64,000 bases of DNA, from the NCBI GenBank assembly GCA_016858145.1, contig JAEHOE010000046.1:124001-188000 (forward strand), in the 5' to 3' direction. The stretch is from Edaphochlamys debaryana (taxonomy: Eukaryota > Chlorophyta > Chlorophyceae > Chlamydomonadales). Position 1 is the first letter of the stretch, and each line of letters starts with the position of its first letter. The notes beneath the pieces are model-generated. The model was given only the letters and a program-made list of their open reading frames with translations. It had not been told where the DNA came from and made no database searches. This document shows, in pieces, positions 45,277 through 57,713 of this stretch. Made by a program: the position numbers and the translations under genes.

Positions 45277-46732
45277 TCGACAGAGTGATAGCTACAACCA
45301 CAGGCTAATCTCGTTGTCTGCGACACCAGCTGGTGCTAGGAGCGGTTCGTTAGGCGCCTAGCGCGATTCGTCCTGCGCCTGCTTGACGACGTCAAGCCCC
45401 GCCCGGCGGTCTGCACTATTCTATTGTCGTTTGGGATCTGAGCTGCAGTGTAGCTTCTACGCTGTGCGATTACGCCCCGGCCAGCCCGTCAGTTGGCCCA
45501 TGTACCGTACGGCTCGACAGGTCCGCCCGCCCCTCGAGTTTCCCCCACCCCTCCCTCCCTCCCTCCCTCCCTCCCTCCCTCCCGCCGGCCCCTGCCCCCT
45601 TCTCCCTTCCCTCCCTCGAGGTCCACCCTCACCCCCTCTTCGGTCCTCGCACTTTCAAGCCCCCCGCCACTCCACGCTTGTTGCGGGATCCGGGATGTCA
45701 CAGCGGTCGAGCTATGCGCTGGTCAAGGGCCCCGCGTGCTCCGCCTCCATGCAGCTCGAGGAGCACGTAAACGCGATAGCCAGATCCTTCTTTTTGCGAC
45801 TGTGGTCTAGCGATGCGAGCAATCAAACAGTCTCCAGGTCTAGGATGTGCCGGGCTGGCTGTGCGTGGCGTCAGGCGGGGCCTGGTCCACGCCGACGGTT
45901 AAGGCTGTCGGGTCGAGCAGGTCCGCACCGTCGCGTCTGTGGCGGACCAGGCAGACGCACGGGCGGCTGCATGGATGGTCAAATGGTGCCAAGGCAGCCA
46001 AGCAAGCCAGGAAGATGAGGAGTCGAGCTACAAAGGGGTGCCGCCAGCGAGGGCTGAGCACGCACCCGGAGGTGCCGCCGGCGGTACGCACGCCCCAAAG
46101 CCTTCCGGCTCTTCGCCCACGCTCCACAACCACAAGAGAAACACCCAACCACGCCCCCACTCCAGAGAGACGCCCTCCCCCAAACCATGACACAAAGCAG
46201 AACGCAGAACCGAATCTTGTTGCCGCGCGCAATGTGTGCGCAGCTGGATGCCACGAGCAAGGCCAAGGCCGACAGTCAAAATTAAGGGATGGAAAGGCAG
46301 CAGAAATCAGGGGTATTCCAGCTGCCAGGACGCAGCTTTCACAATAAAGCGGCTATGATTGCCACAGCCACGTCAACCCACCCGCGGTGCCCGCAATAAA
46401 GGTCATCAAGTGATCCCACGCAATACCCAACGCACGGGCACAGGTACGGCAACAGCAGCCAGCGTGTCGCATGACAAGCGAGGCCAGCTTTAGTAATCCG
46501 TCGCGGCAGCAGCAGCTAGCCATCCTGCAGCCTCACTAACCAAGTCTCTTCCTAGCAAGCCAGGGCTTGCCATTCATAAGGAATGCAACGCCACCCACCT
46601 CCCGCCCCGGCGGACCGCATCCAGCCGCTCCACCCAGCGCGGCAGCTGTTGAGCTACAGACCAAGGTGAAGCCTCTAATGGACTACGTAGATGGACGGGT
46701 TAAGCTCCATCCTAGACGCTTCTCACAGCAGT
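45277..46732. other. Spacer between the two lectin-like genes
   Basis: No gene is supportable. It holds the promoter of the downstream paralogue and the 3' flank of the upstream one. A (CCCT)n microsatellite of about 35 bases lies at 45549-45583. The stretch 46080-46330 is A-richer than its surroundings but shows no coding pattern I trust. Confidence 0.5.
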
Positions 46733-49700
46733 CTAGTTGCTGCCATCGTCAGCGTCCGTGTCGTCAGAGAGATCAATGGCGTAGGCCTCCGCGGTGTCCT
46801 CGGGCGCACCCAGGAACGATCCCGAAGCGCCGCCGCCAGAGTAGTACGACAGATCCTCGGCCACGACGGCGGGCTTCTTCTCAAGGGCCGAGCGCCGCAG
46901 GTTGTTGAGGGGCTCCTCTGCAAGGGGGAGGGAGCGAGGGGTGGAGGGGCGAGGAGGTGAGGGTAGGGTGGCAAGGACGAGGGGTCGGCAAGGCCCCGGA
47001 CCGCGGAGGTTCATAAATATATACTGCATGGTTCGCGCGACCAGGGCCCCCGCTAGCATGTCCCACTTCGAGCACCCTCCCCCTGCCTCCACGCCCTCGC
47101 TCCCTGGTATCCGTGCTCCCCGCTGCGACCCGCGCCCTCCCTCCCTCCCTCGCCAGGGTGACCCACCGTCAGCCAGAGACATGCGCCAGAACTGCGGGAC
47201 GGGACGGCGTCAGGCGTTGCAGGGGCAAAAGTAGTGGTGAGTAGTCAGCGCTCATAACAAAAAGCTGCCTCAAGTCCGGACCCCGCAGCCCCTGTCACTC
47301 AGGCTCGGCTCGTGCCACCGTGCCCTCGGCTTGAAACCGTTCCTCCCCTAAAACCGCTGAGTAGTAACCAGTAAGGCATGACTCACCACCTGGCCGTAGT
47401 CCTCGCCCGAGTCAGTCAGGCGCGAGCACTGACGCATCTCCAGGCCGGCGCCGACCTCAGTGGTGGAGTTGACGACCGACACGCAGTACGGGTACCCGTC
47501 ACCCCTGGGTGACGAAGGCCAGGAGATGGGGTATGGGAGGGAGCAGGGCAGGGACGGAGGAGCTGGTCAGTTACGGGGAAGTGCACAGGAGGCGCATAGC
47601 AAGCAAGCTTGTGGCAGACCACGCACCACCTTCCGCCAAGCATGGCGTTCTGCCCGCGCCATCCGGCCAGCCCTTGCAGAAAGAGCCCCCACGAGATACC
47701 ACTCCGTCCCGCCTCTACCCCGAGCCCCGACCCAGCCACCACTCCCCGCGACACCCCGTAGCCGCACTCACACAGTCGCGTTGACGTGCCAGAGAATGAG
47801 CCTGCAATCAAGGGAGGAGCAACGCGAATCGCAGCGCTTAGCCGCAGCCCTCTCATCGGCAAGTGGGAGCCTTCCACCTGCCTGCCCCACCCATGTCCTC
47901 CGCTAACAAGCATCAACACGTTCCCAGTAGTGGGTACCGGTACTCACTCGCTGTGCATCCCAGTCACCACGAAGAGCTGGCCGTGGGTCTCGTTGCAGGG
48001 CAGGGCAACCACAGGGACGTTGTCCGTGGTGTCGCCGTCAACGCCGAGGCACAGGTCCGAGCCCACGATGCGCAGGTTGTACATCTTGATCTGTGGGTAT
48101 TCAGGTGAAGAGGGCATGGGGTGATCAGGGCATTGGCAGGTGGCGGAGGGTACAGCCAGAGAGTTCCGTCGGCTGGGTAGGCCAGCAGACAGAGCCTATC
48201 CAGAGATCTGCTGGGAGCGGAAGACGCGGGAAGGACTGCCAAAGACTCCTTGGCTGATCCTCAGATACCCCGCACCCCACCGCCGACGAGAGGGCAGTCC
48301 TGAGCCCCAGGCGGGCCTCACCTCCATCTGAGTCCACAGGCCCACTGCGTAGCGTGGCACGTGCGCACGGGGCAGGGCAGGGGAGGGGGGGAGTCAGGCG
48401 AAGCAAGGTGAGGACAACCAGGTCGGCACGCCACGGAAAAGCGGCACGGGGAGAGGACACGGGGAGAGGACTACCCCCTCCTATGTTAGTTCAAGAGATC
48501 TAGAGCATGTGAGCCAGGATCCAATCCGGGATCTTTAGTGCTAGCTACTCACTCGTGCTGTTGACATCCTTGGCAGGCACGGTCTCAAATTGGTAGCCAG
48601 TGACATCGTCGGCGATATCGGCGTACAGCTGTTGATGCATGTTGCACGCAAGGAAAAGCGCGTGGGGTCAGACCAGCAAAGCAGGGCCGTGGCACGTGGG
48701 CACCGCAGGCAAGTGAAAAGCCAGGAAGCAGGCCAGACCCATCAGACAGACACGGCGGGCCATTGCACGTGGGCCCCGTAGGCAAGCAGCCAGACCCTTC
48801 CCCGAGCGCATGCACAGCGCGCACGCACCTCCTGGGTAATCGGGGCGCCCGGGATGAGGTCTCCGGCCACACCGATCACCATCGGCTCGCCGTCGCGAAT
48901 GGCGCGGGTCTCGGTAAAGAGGGTGATGGGCTCGCCCAGGTCTGGGGGGACGCGAGGGTTGGGGGAAGCAGGGTCAGTCCCCGGCCGGCCACGTGAGGGT
49001 GTGTGAATGGCGGGGTAGGCGCAGTCGCAGTGAGTATGCCGAGGCGCCGAGCAGCTGTCAGCGCTGAGTCGGTGCTCGCGGCTTGAGCAGCAACGTCCAA
49101 GTCCGTGGGCGGCTGGGGCGATGCGCGCGCGGCGGTGTCGCGGCCAGGCTCTTTGGCGCGAAGCTCCCCTTGTGTGCCACCTCCCACTTCCTGTAGCTAG
49201 CTGCGCTTATTTCACGAGCGCAGTATTATTTCTAGCGGCAGGAGAGCGTTTGGCGCTAAGTTTCGGTTGACACGCTCAGCCCCATGCAAGGTGCCATCCT
49301 GTGCCATCCCCCGCCCCCCCGCCCCCGGCACTTCCGCCCCCGCGCCCGCCCCCCACCAAACGTCATTTTCTCAACGCACCAAGGCACTGAGACATGTCCG
49401 AATCCATGGGCATGGTGGTGCTGTTCTGGGAGCAGTCCTGCGGCTGGCCGGCGAAGTGGCGCCACATGTTGATGGTTCCCTGCAGGTGGGGCCGCGGCGG
49501 GTGGGTGGGGGGGCGCCGGTCGGAATCGTCGGAAGAGGCCCACACAGAGTCCACGCTGCCACGCAACGAGCAGCAGGGGACCAGGCCGCGGTTTCTTGCA
49601 GCGAAGACTTCGAATAGTCGATTAGCAGGGGTGAGGGGGGACCGGGGCAGGGCACGTGGGGGGCACCGGACGACAGAGGCCCTGCGGGCTGCCGCTCACC

Positions 49701-52208
49701 TGGGGGCACTGGCAGGTGCACATGGTCTGGTTGCTGTCGTTCGGACGGGTGCTGAAGGCCTCGCAGGTGCCTGACAGGCAGGGCCAGGGGGGCATAACCG
49801 GGCTTTGGTCAGTGGGGGGGCCAAGGCTTAGGGCGGCAAGGCACCGCCTGGGCCACCCGCGCGTGGGGGGAGCACGGTGGAGGGGCTGACTCGATCAGCT
49901 CATCACCGCCACATAGCGCGGGCGCTGGTTCGTCCCATTGACAGTACTCACTCCAGAACTCGCCGACGCTGGCCCAGACGGTGTCGTTCAGGGCGTTCTT
50001 GACCACGAGGACGCCGTTGTCGCCTGAACGAGGTAGGATTGTGCGGCGGGGGGCGGGGGGTCAGATGCCAGCCGGGTAGGTGTGCAGCCAGGAGCCAAGA
50101 AACTCCGGGCCCAGGCCGCTGAGGGGGGCTCTCAACGGGAGAGCAGCACCGCCGGGGGCCCAGGTGTTGCAGAGGACCAACTCCAGCCGGCATACAGCCT
50201 AAGGGCGCCACCCCGGTCCCACCACCCCCGGCCCCGGGCTCACGCAGCATGAGGGTGAACGGGGCGTTGTCGTCACCGAAGGCGGGCGGGAAGAGGGTGT
50301 AGGGCGCATTGCTGCGCTCGGAGGAAGCGTAGCGGTAGGCGAGGTTGGTCTGGTTCTTGACGGCGCCGGCACCCTGGGGGGGGGGGCAGGCGTGGTGTCA
50401 GTTTGCGGGTGTGCCTGCTGGCGTCATTGGGAGCTGAGGCCAGCGAGCGAGCTACGGTATTCAGTGCTGAGCGAGGGCTGAGGGATGTCTGGATGGCGTG
50501 CGGCGACACCCAACACGGTCAGTCAATCCAGATAAAGCTTTGCGGCTGGTCTTCACCCACGGACGGTGCGACGGCCAGGGGCTCGGCAAGCATGGCATGG
50601 CCAGGAGGGCGAAGGCGCAATGCACGGGGCCCGAGAGGGTACAAGGCATCAACCGCGTGCGTCACTCACCCAGCCGCCGCCGGGCAGCATGTAGAAGGTG
50701 AACTGGGGGAAGGGCGTGTTGGCGATGTACCACTGCCCCACCCAGGTGTAGTCAGCAATGGAGCCGTTGGGGTGCAGCTTCATGACGGCCTGGGAGGGCG
50801 GGACCCGGGATAGGTGGGGAGAGGAGGTAGGGTAGGTTTCAGTTGGAGACAGGACACAGGAGCCACCCATAAGAGGGGGTGGTTGATGACCCGGTCACCG
50901 GTGCCCTCTGCCAGGGGGTGTGGCTCCTCCCATTATTCAGCTACCGCATGTTTGGGGTCGGCAGCCGCTCCCCTCCGATGGAGCCACTGGTACATGCATA
51001 CATGTACCGCCTCCGCCCTCACCGGCGTGTGGCCGAACTCGGGGATGAACGACAGCATGTACTCGCCCGAGGGGGAGTACAGGGCGTCGCCTGGGCGCGG
51101 CGAGCGGGGGCGAAAGGGTACACAATTTAGGACAGCACCTTGGAAGCTTTGGCGGCCAATCAGTCGGTGGCCGGCAAGGGCCGGCACGGCATCACGGAGA
51201 CGTTCATGCTAGCTGGGGTCATGTCCCGTTGAGCCCTAAACCCTATCCTTTACTCACAGTCCCACGGCGCGGTGGCCGGGTAGTCGGCGGGGCGCGAGTA
51301 GAGGGCGCAGAAGCTGCCGCTCTCGGGGGTCTGGCACGTGGCCTGGCTGACGGCGCAGCTCTCGTTGACATTGATCGTGAGCTCCGTGATGCGGAGGCGG
51401 TCGAAGGGGGGAGGCGGGTAGTAGGTGGGGGGGTACGAGGGAGGGTACGCGGGGCCGTACGCCGGCGGAGGGTAGGCAGGGGCGTAGGATGGGGGGTACG
51501 AGGGGCCGTAGGTGGGGGCGGCGGACGGAGCTGCAACGGCAGAAACCAGAGGGAGGGAGCGGCTGAGGCGGGCGGAGGCCGGGGCGCGCTGGGCGTCGCG
51601 GGTGTGGGAAGGCAAATGGTAATGACTGGCTGGGCCCAGCCGCCCGCAGCAGGGCCAGGGCTGGTGGCCGACCGTGTACTTGACGCTGCACAACCTACCG
51701 GCCTGCAGCAGCTTGCGGTTGCTGGGCATCATGACTCCGTGGGTGTCATCGGCGATGCTGCTCGGGTCGACTGCGGTGCGGGTTGTGGAATTGACGGGCG
51801 GCATGGCACGAACCCGCGTTAGTCACAGCAGGCGACTGCGAAGCTTTTTGGATACTTATAGCTGTCTTGCGTTGCGGCGCGAGTGCATAGGGCTCTTTAG
51901 CATCTGGCCACGGGTAAAACGGTCGCCGCGAGCGCGGGGTCACACACTCGAATTGCCCGCGACCGAGTTGCTGGCACGCCCATGAAGATCCCCTCGTCTG
52001 AGTAGCTGCATGCTGTGATTCAACCAACAACCGAGCAGCGTGCGGCTTCGGCCGCCGCTGCCAGTCGCACGCCATCCATCGCTGAGCGCAATCACCAAGC
52101 TGTGACATACCCTCCACAGACTACCCCGCACTTACCCGCAGGGCGCAGAGCCAGAGCGCTGGTCGACAGGACCACAACGAGCAGGCAGCTGCGCAGGCTT
52201 GTCGCCAT
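46733..52208 (-). CDS. Secreted lectin-like protein 1 (Tyr/Pro repeats, bulb-lectin-like and trefoil-like domains)
   Basis: Seventeen exons: 52208-52136, 51770-51699, 51530-51258, 51090-51023, 50789-50670, 50373-50244, 50023-49952, 49770-49700, 49479-49380, 48941-48829, 48628-48553, 48344-48322, 48090-47948, 47801-47772, 47504-47387, 47191-47167, 46917-46733. All junctions are GT-AG and in phase, giving 563 residues. A signal peptide ends STSALA at about residue 20. Residues 50-90 are Tyr/Pro repeats (YGPSYPPSYAPAYPPPAYG) like cell-wall proteins. Residues 140-262 resemble a bulb-type (mannose-binding) lectin: DALYSPSGEYMLSFIPEFG, then LMLRDNGVLVVKN and TVWAS. A CTCQCP Cys cluster follows. Residues 398-500 have two C-x-V...C...QxF/W units like a ricin-B-type beta-trefoil sugar-binding fold (LCLGVDGD, YCVSVVNSTTEVG, GQVFW). 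The end is acidic. Many NxT/NxS sites suit secretion. A cell-wall or matrix role is inference. Confidence 0.85.
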
Positions 52209-55200
52209 GGCGCCCTCCGTGCGGCGCCCAGCGCCGAGAACCATCATCTCCTGCAGACGCAGCCGTCGACACTATGGTTGATCTTTTATCTTGGCTCCGA
52301 AGGGTACGACCAGAGTTATCTGGGGTCTCTGGCCATAATGCGTCGCCATGCACCCATACCGCAACGCGCTGCGGGGCGGACCGTCGCCTACCTGTAACAG
52401 CAGCACGCTGCCGAACTACTAGGGGATTGTGGTGGCACGCTGAACGTGTGGAATGTGGGGCTTTCAGGGGGTTTGGCCCTTTTTATCGATTGTTGGGCTC
52501 GTCCTTTGCACGGCAACGCTGCCCGCGTTACCCGGGCATGTCGGGTTTACTGGTGGATTGTCTCTCAACACTTTAACGTAACACAGCGACGAAAGCGGCT
52601 CGGTTGTTGCGACTTTAGGGCGGTCGCCGAGGGAATGCGAATGTTACACATGAGCGACGCGACGGGAGGCCGTCGCGGACGCAACAGCTTTCTTAGGGCC
52701 GCAAGTGCAGCTTGGAGAAGCCCCGCTGACTCGGCCGACAAGCCGTTTTAGCCCGCCAGCGTTTAGGCTTCGCCGCTCGTAAATGCCTTGCTCCGCCTCC
52801 CGTCGCTCGTGAGCCACATGACCCCGGACGGCATCCAGCCATCACAGCACCCACTGCATCACTTAACCCAGGAGGGGAGGGGCAAACTCTCCGTTCGGAC
52901 ACGGTAAGTGAAGGCGAGAGGGTGTGTCCCCTCCCTCCTGCCTACCCCCGGCTTGCCCGTGCTTGCCAGGGCTTGCCCCATTCCGCCTCCGCGTACGTCC
53001 AGCCCCGGACACCGCTTCTGTGAGCTTCAGGCAGGCGGTGTTGAGGCGCAGGCGTGGCGCGCCCTGGTATCCTCCAGGCCAGGCGGGGTTAGAAGAACAT
53101 CAACGAAGCGAAGCGCTTGGTTGTGGTGTGGCGAAGGGCGTTGGCTCGCCCATCCACGATGGGACAGAGCCTTACGGATCGGCCCGAAGACCCACCCCTG
53201 GTACGAGTTAAGAATAAGACACTCTTCTACGCACGTTCTTAGAGGCAGCCCTGCGAACAGACCGAGAAGACGCAACACGACGCGGACATCGTGCGATCGA
53301 ATGCTGCAGCGCGCGAGGCCGAAGAGTGCCAAATGGAGGATGTCCTGACCTCGTCGGCAGAATCCTCGCGACCCAGCCGCGCACAGCAGCACAACAGGAG
53401 AGCGCAGCTGAGACATAAGCAGTAAGCGGGGGAAGCGCGTGGAGCCCGAGCGCAAAAGCGACTGATTGCGACAAAGTCGTCGGGTCTCGGCATCCCTTCA
53501 GAGACCCAGCATCAACTCATAACATGTAGGGGAGGATGAGGAGAACAAGCCGGGGCGCAGCGCCGCGAGTGGGCACTGAGCGGCTCGCGATTGAAACTTG
53601 AGGCAGTTCTGGCGACCTGACGCCAGCCCCAGCACATCGAGTAATGCGTAGTGCAATACGAAGACAAGGCAGCGCATGGCAGCTTGCGCACCACAAGTCA
53701 GGATGCACCCACGCTCCGCACGCTTGGCAGCGACGTCACCAGGCGCGACGGCTGCGTGCTCGCGCAGTGAAAGCGATAACAGACCGGGCTACGGGCAGTC
53801 GGACACGCGGCTCCGGACACCACCGAGCCTGGGGCATGTTGGCATCATCGTTCGGCCCCTTCGCCGTCGCCCCTTCCCCCCTCGCCCACAGCGCAGGGGA
53901 AGCAAGTGCGCGTTGTTCAGAGCTGACAGGGCACCTGAACGACACGCCAGTGGGTAGCGCGGGCCCCTCGCACACGCAGGCCGGCACCTGGCGCCTCGGG
54001 CTTGCTGGCCAACATGCCAATCGGCAGCGCCGGCTCCGGGGTCCGGGCATGCTGGCCGACGCGCCGGCCCACAGCTCGGGCGCCTAGCATGCTGGCGGAC
54101 ACGCAATAACCAGAAAGCCCGATCGAGCGGAGCGTCAAGCCCCTGCGCCCCGCACCCCTCGCCCCGCACCCCGCTCCTTGCACCCCCCTTGGTCCTTGAC
54201 CGGCACCCGACACCCCTTACCCTCCCCTCACCCCCACCGCGCCCACAGCGTCCCCCGCCACCCCCGCGAAGCATGACCTGGCATGTTCCTGTCACCTGCT
54301 TGTGCCTACCACCCTCGCCCCCCCCCCCTGCCCGTTCGCGCCCTGCACCCCACACCGCCACCCCCTGGGGCCCACGCAAAGCTTGCTTTTGTCCCTCGCG
54401 CTCTCGGCGCCCCTTATCCCCCCCCACACGCCCCCCGCCGCGCACCCCTCGCCCTGTGCCCCGAACCCCTCAATCAACCCGAGCTCCCTGGGCCCCACGC
54501 ACGCTCTGTGTCCCCTACGCCCCCACGAGTCTCGTGCCTGCACGCTCCACGCACCCTTGCCCCTGCGGGTTGTCGTACGTCGCTACTCCCTGCTGGTCGG
54601 AGCCTTCCAGCTGGGTGGGTTTGCCCGCTCCATGGCTCACTAGGAGCCAGTGTTGCTATCAAAGTGACAGAGTGACGGAAAGTGAAGCCGTGTGGCACTT
54701 TTCCGGGCTCAGATCCAAGAAAGTGCAGAGCCGCCTTCACTCTTTAAGCAGGTCAAGAAGCGCCAAAACGGCGGTTCCGCCGACCCCGGGTCACCGGTTC
54801 TGACCCTTTATTCAGGAGGCCCATAGAGCGCCCCAGTCCCGGTGCGTCGGGTGCCGCGCAGCGTCAAAGGGGCCTTGCGCAGGTCGGGGGGCCGCTTGGG
54901 CGACGTGGGGATGCCTCGACGGCGGACATGCGCACGCCACCGGCGGTCGCGCCTGCCCACCGCGCTGGCCCGCGCCTGCATAGCTTCCAATGCTCTGTTG
55001 CACCAGCGTGGGGCGTTGCGGGCGACGTCACGTGCAGCGGGGGATCGGCGGAAACCCGGGCCAAAACCAGGAGGGGCCCCATCGCCCTCAACCAGCCGCT
55101 CAGAGCCGCGAGTACCTTGCGCTTCACCACCATACTTCACTCAACTCCTCACAGGGTATAACAGCACCTGCAGGCGGGCGTCAAATGCAACTCTGCGAAA

Positions 55201-57713
55201 CGAATGCCCTCGCGACCCGCACATGCTCGCCCCGCGACAGAACGCGTTAGCGTACAACGCGCGCCCCTTTCAACATATAGCAAGTGAGCCTTCACCCGTC
55301 TGCACCCTGGGCAGGCCCCCGTGGTCCTTCGCGACGGGGTTTTCAACGCGGGGAATTCCAATCCATCCCGCCGGCAACTCCGTCCAGCGCATCCCCGAGC
55401 AAGCACACCAACGCACCCCTCCCGCCCAGCGCTCCGCGATTACTTCCTCGGCCCCATTCTTCGCCTTCCTCCTCCCCTAAAACGAATCCAGCCGTCAAAC
55501 GTCTTCCCCGCCACGCACCCCGGGGAAACCCCCTTAAGGCGGGGAGGGGGCGGCACGCCCCCGCCCCGCCTGCCTCCGGAGAGCTGCTTCACGCTAGTTA
55601 TGCCGCCTATCGAACACCAAAGTCGCAGTCGGGCCGACCCTGGGTCCCAACCGTCGCCCCCGGCTTGACTGTAAACTCCACAGGCCCCAAGAGCGCCCCG
55701 GACCGAGTGCCGCGTGTAGGCCGAGTGCTCAAAAGGCCAACGCGCCGGCCAGCGGCCGCAAACGCAGCCGCGCTTGCAAGCATCGCGACGCGCTTTTCGC
55801 CAAGGCGCAGCCGCAAGACCCGCGACCAGCCCCAGCCAAAGTGCTGGTATGCAGCGACCACAGTGGTGCAAGCCGCGGGCGTAAACGCGCGGCGGCCGGC
55901 ACGCGGCATTCTCAAATCGGCGCCGCAGAAATGTGCGCGGAAGCGACCCTGCCAAAGCGCAACCGGCATATTGCGACCAGGTAATGCGACCCAGGCAGCA
56001 GCGTAGAAAGCGCTCTGCGTGCAAGCGCCCATCATCAATCGAACCGCCGTGGTCGGCGCAGCGTGTCGCCCCGGGCCACTCAGACTGCACAACCGCGGGC
56101 CCCATAGAGAAGTGGGTGCGCTGGCGTCGCCTGCCAAGTGGTTCCCAAATCATTGGCACGCCCGCCCCACTCCGCGACGTCACCCTCCCGGACTGGGCCG
56201 GCATGTCCACGCGTGCTCTACCCCTTCCCCGTCGCTCAACATCTGCCTCTGACAGAGCGTGCGTGTAACGTGCGCGTTAATCAACGTGACTCCACGAGCC
56301 CCACGAGCCCTCATAAGCCCCCACGCGCCTCCAGCCTCCTCCGGCTCCGCCCCGGCCAGCTTACCTCCCAGCACCCCCACCCTGCAACGAAAAGCGGCAT
56401 CACTAAGACCAGATCATTTGCCCCGTCTTGGGCGTGAAGTGCACACCCGGGCCCCGCAAACCCGGGACCTGTGGGTTCCCACACTCGTTCCCTACGCGTG
56501 GCTGCTGCAAGCAGCCCCCACGCCCTCCTCGCCCAGGCCTCCGCAGAGCAACCGGGCTAGGCATTCGGGCTAGGGCCCTGCGAGTTCCCGCAGTCTTTCC
56601 CTACGCTTGGCTGCAAGCAGCCCCCACGCCCTCCTCGGCCCTGCACTTTCAGGGCTGCCGGAGGCTGTGAAGTGCACTCCGCGCCTTCACTTTTGCCGCT
56701 GGCCAGGGCCTGAAAGTGCCGGGCCCTCCGCACTTCGGTCACGGGAAGATAGCAACGCTGCTAGGAGCCCTGTGCCCTCCGTCCAGCCCGGCCGCGCCGT
56801 TTCCTGTCCCGCTGGGCTGGTTGAGAGGGCTCCCTCGTCGTGCAGCGCCCTGGCCCGCCTAGCTCGCCTCCCGGTGGTGTCAGCCTCCGTGTTGTGCTCA
56901 TGTGCCCGCCCCTGCGCTGCTGCCTGGGACGGCTGAGACCATCCGGACGCCAGCACCGTTGCCCCCACATCAACCCGGCTACCGTGCGGTCCCCCGGCCG
57001 GACCCAGTGCCCCCCCGCGGGGCCACCGCTTCAGCCCTCGACTCCTGCGTACAACTCGCCCATGCCACCCAGCTGGCCCCGCACTGGCTTGCGACCGCGC
57101 AGCACATGGAAGCCTGGATTTAAAAGCAACCCTGATGGGCGAGCTCAATCTCTGCGAAGTAGAGGGGTTTTCCGCAGACTACGCAGGCGAGGAGACGACC
57201 TGTGGGAGGGCCAGGCGGGGTCCCGTGCTCGTGACGCAAACCCGCACCGTCCCCTTTTCCATACTCTGTCTCATGGACAGTGACGGCGGGACGCGGGCCA
57301 TGGACGGGCCTCATGGGCCTCATCGCGCCTCCCCACGACTCCCTCGCCCCGCACAGTTGGGTCTCCCTCCTGCGGTATTCACCCACACTTGAAACGGTAA
57401 GGGGCCGGACCAGAACAGCGTGCACGAGTGTTCCGCGAGTGCTCCACGGTGGGCAGCGAGGGGGGTTTGCCGAGGAAACAACGTGGGGCAAGGGGGGACG
57501 AGGGTCCGTGTGTGTGTATTGCCGGCACGAGTCTCGCGGCGGAGGTGAACTGCGGCAGTGTTATGCGGCATTCACTAGTAGATGTTACACACTTGCTTGT
57601 GTAGCTGTAGAGCTGGTCTCCAGGTTGCGGAGCAATCACCATCAAGGACTTGTTTCGGAGCTTGAGGCACCTGATCATAGCTTGACCTCTTTCGGCACAT
57701 ACCGACGGTAGAC
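52209..57713. other. Gene-poor 5.5 kb between the lectin-like gene and OXA1
   Basis: I could not support any gene on either strand. It should contain the promoters of the divergent lectin-like gene 1 and OXA1. The stretch 54120-54550 is strongly C-rich on the plus strand. A 75-95-base segment near 56451 is repeated near 56573 (listed separately). Open frames of 150-250 codons on the minus strand (for example 55440-56210) have no recognisable domains and are typical of GC-rich non-coding DNA. Confidence 0.45.
56451..56660 (+). repeat. Short tandem duplication upstream of OXA1
   Basis: The segments at about 56463-56540 and 56573-56640 share GTTCCC, TTCCCTACGC, TGGCTGC and the run CAAGCAGCCCCCACGCCCTC in the same order. 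They form a diverged direct repeat with a period of about 110 bases. Confidence 0.7.

Noticed and set aside
55440..56210. 256-codon minus-strand open frame as a gene
   Set aside because: It has no recognisable domain, biased Arg/Cys/Trp content typical of GC-rich noise, no splice partners and no paralogue in the window.
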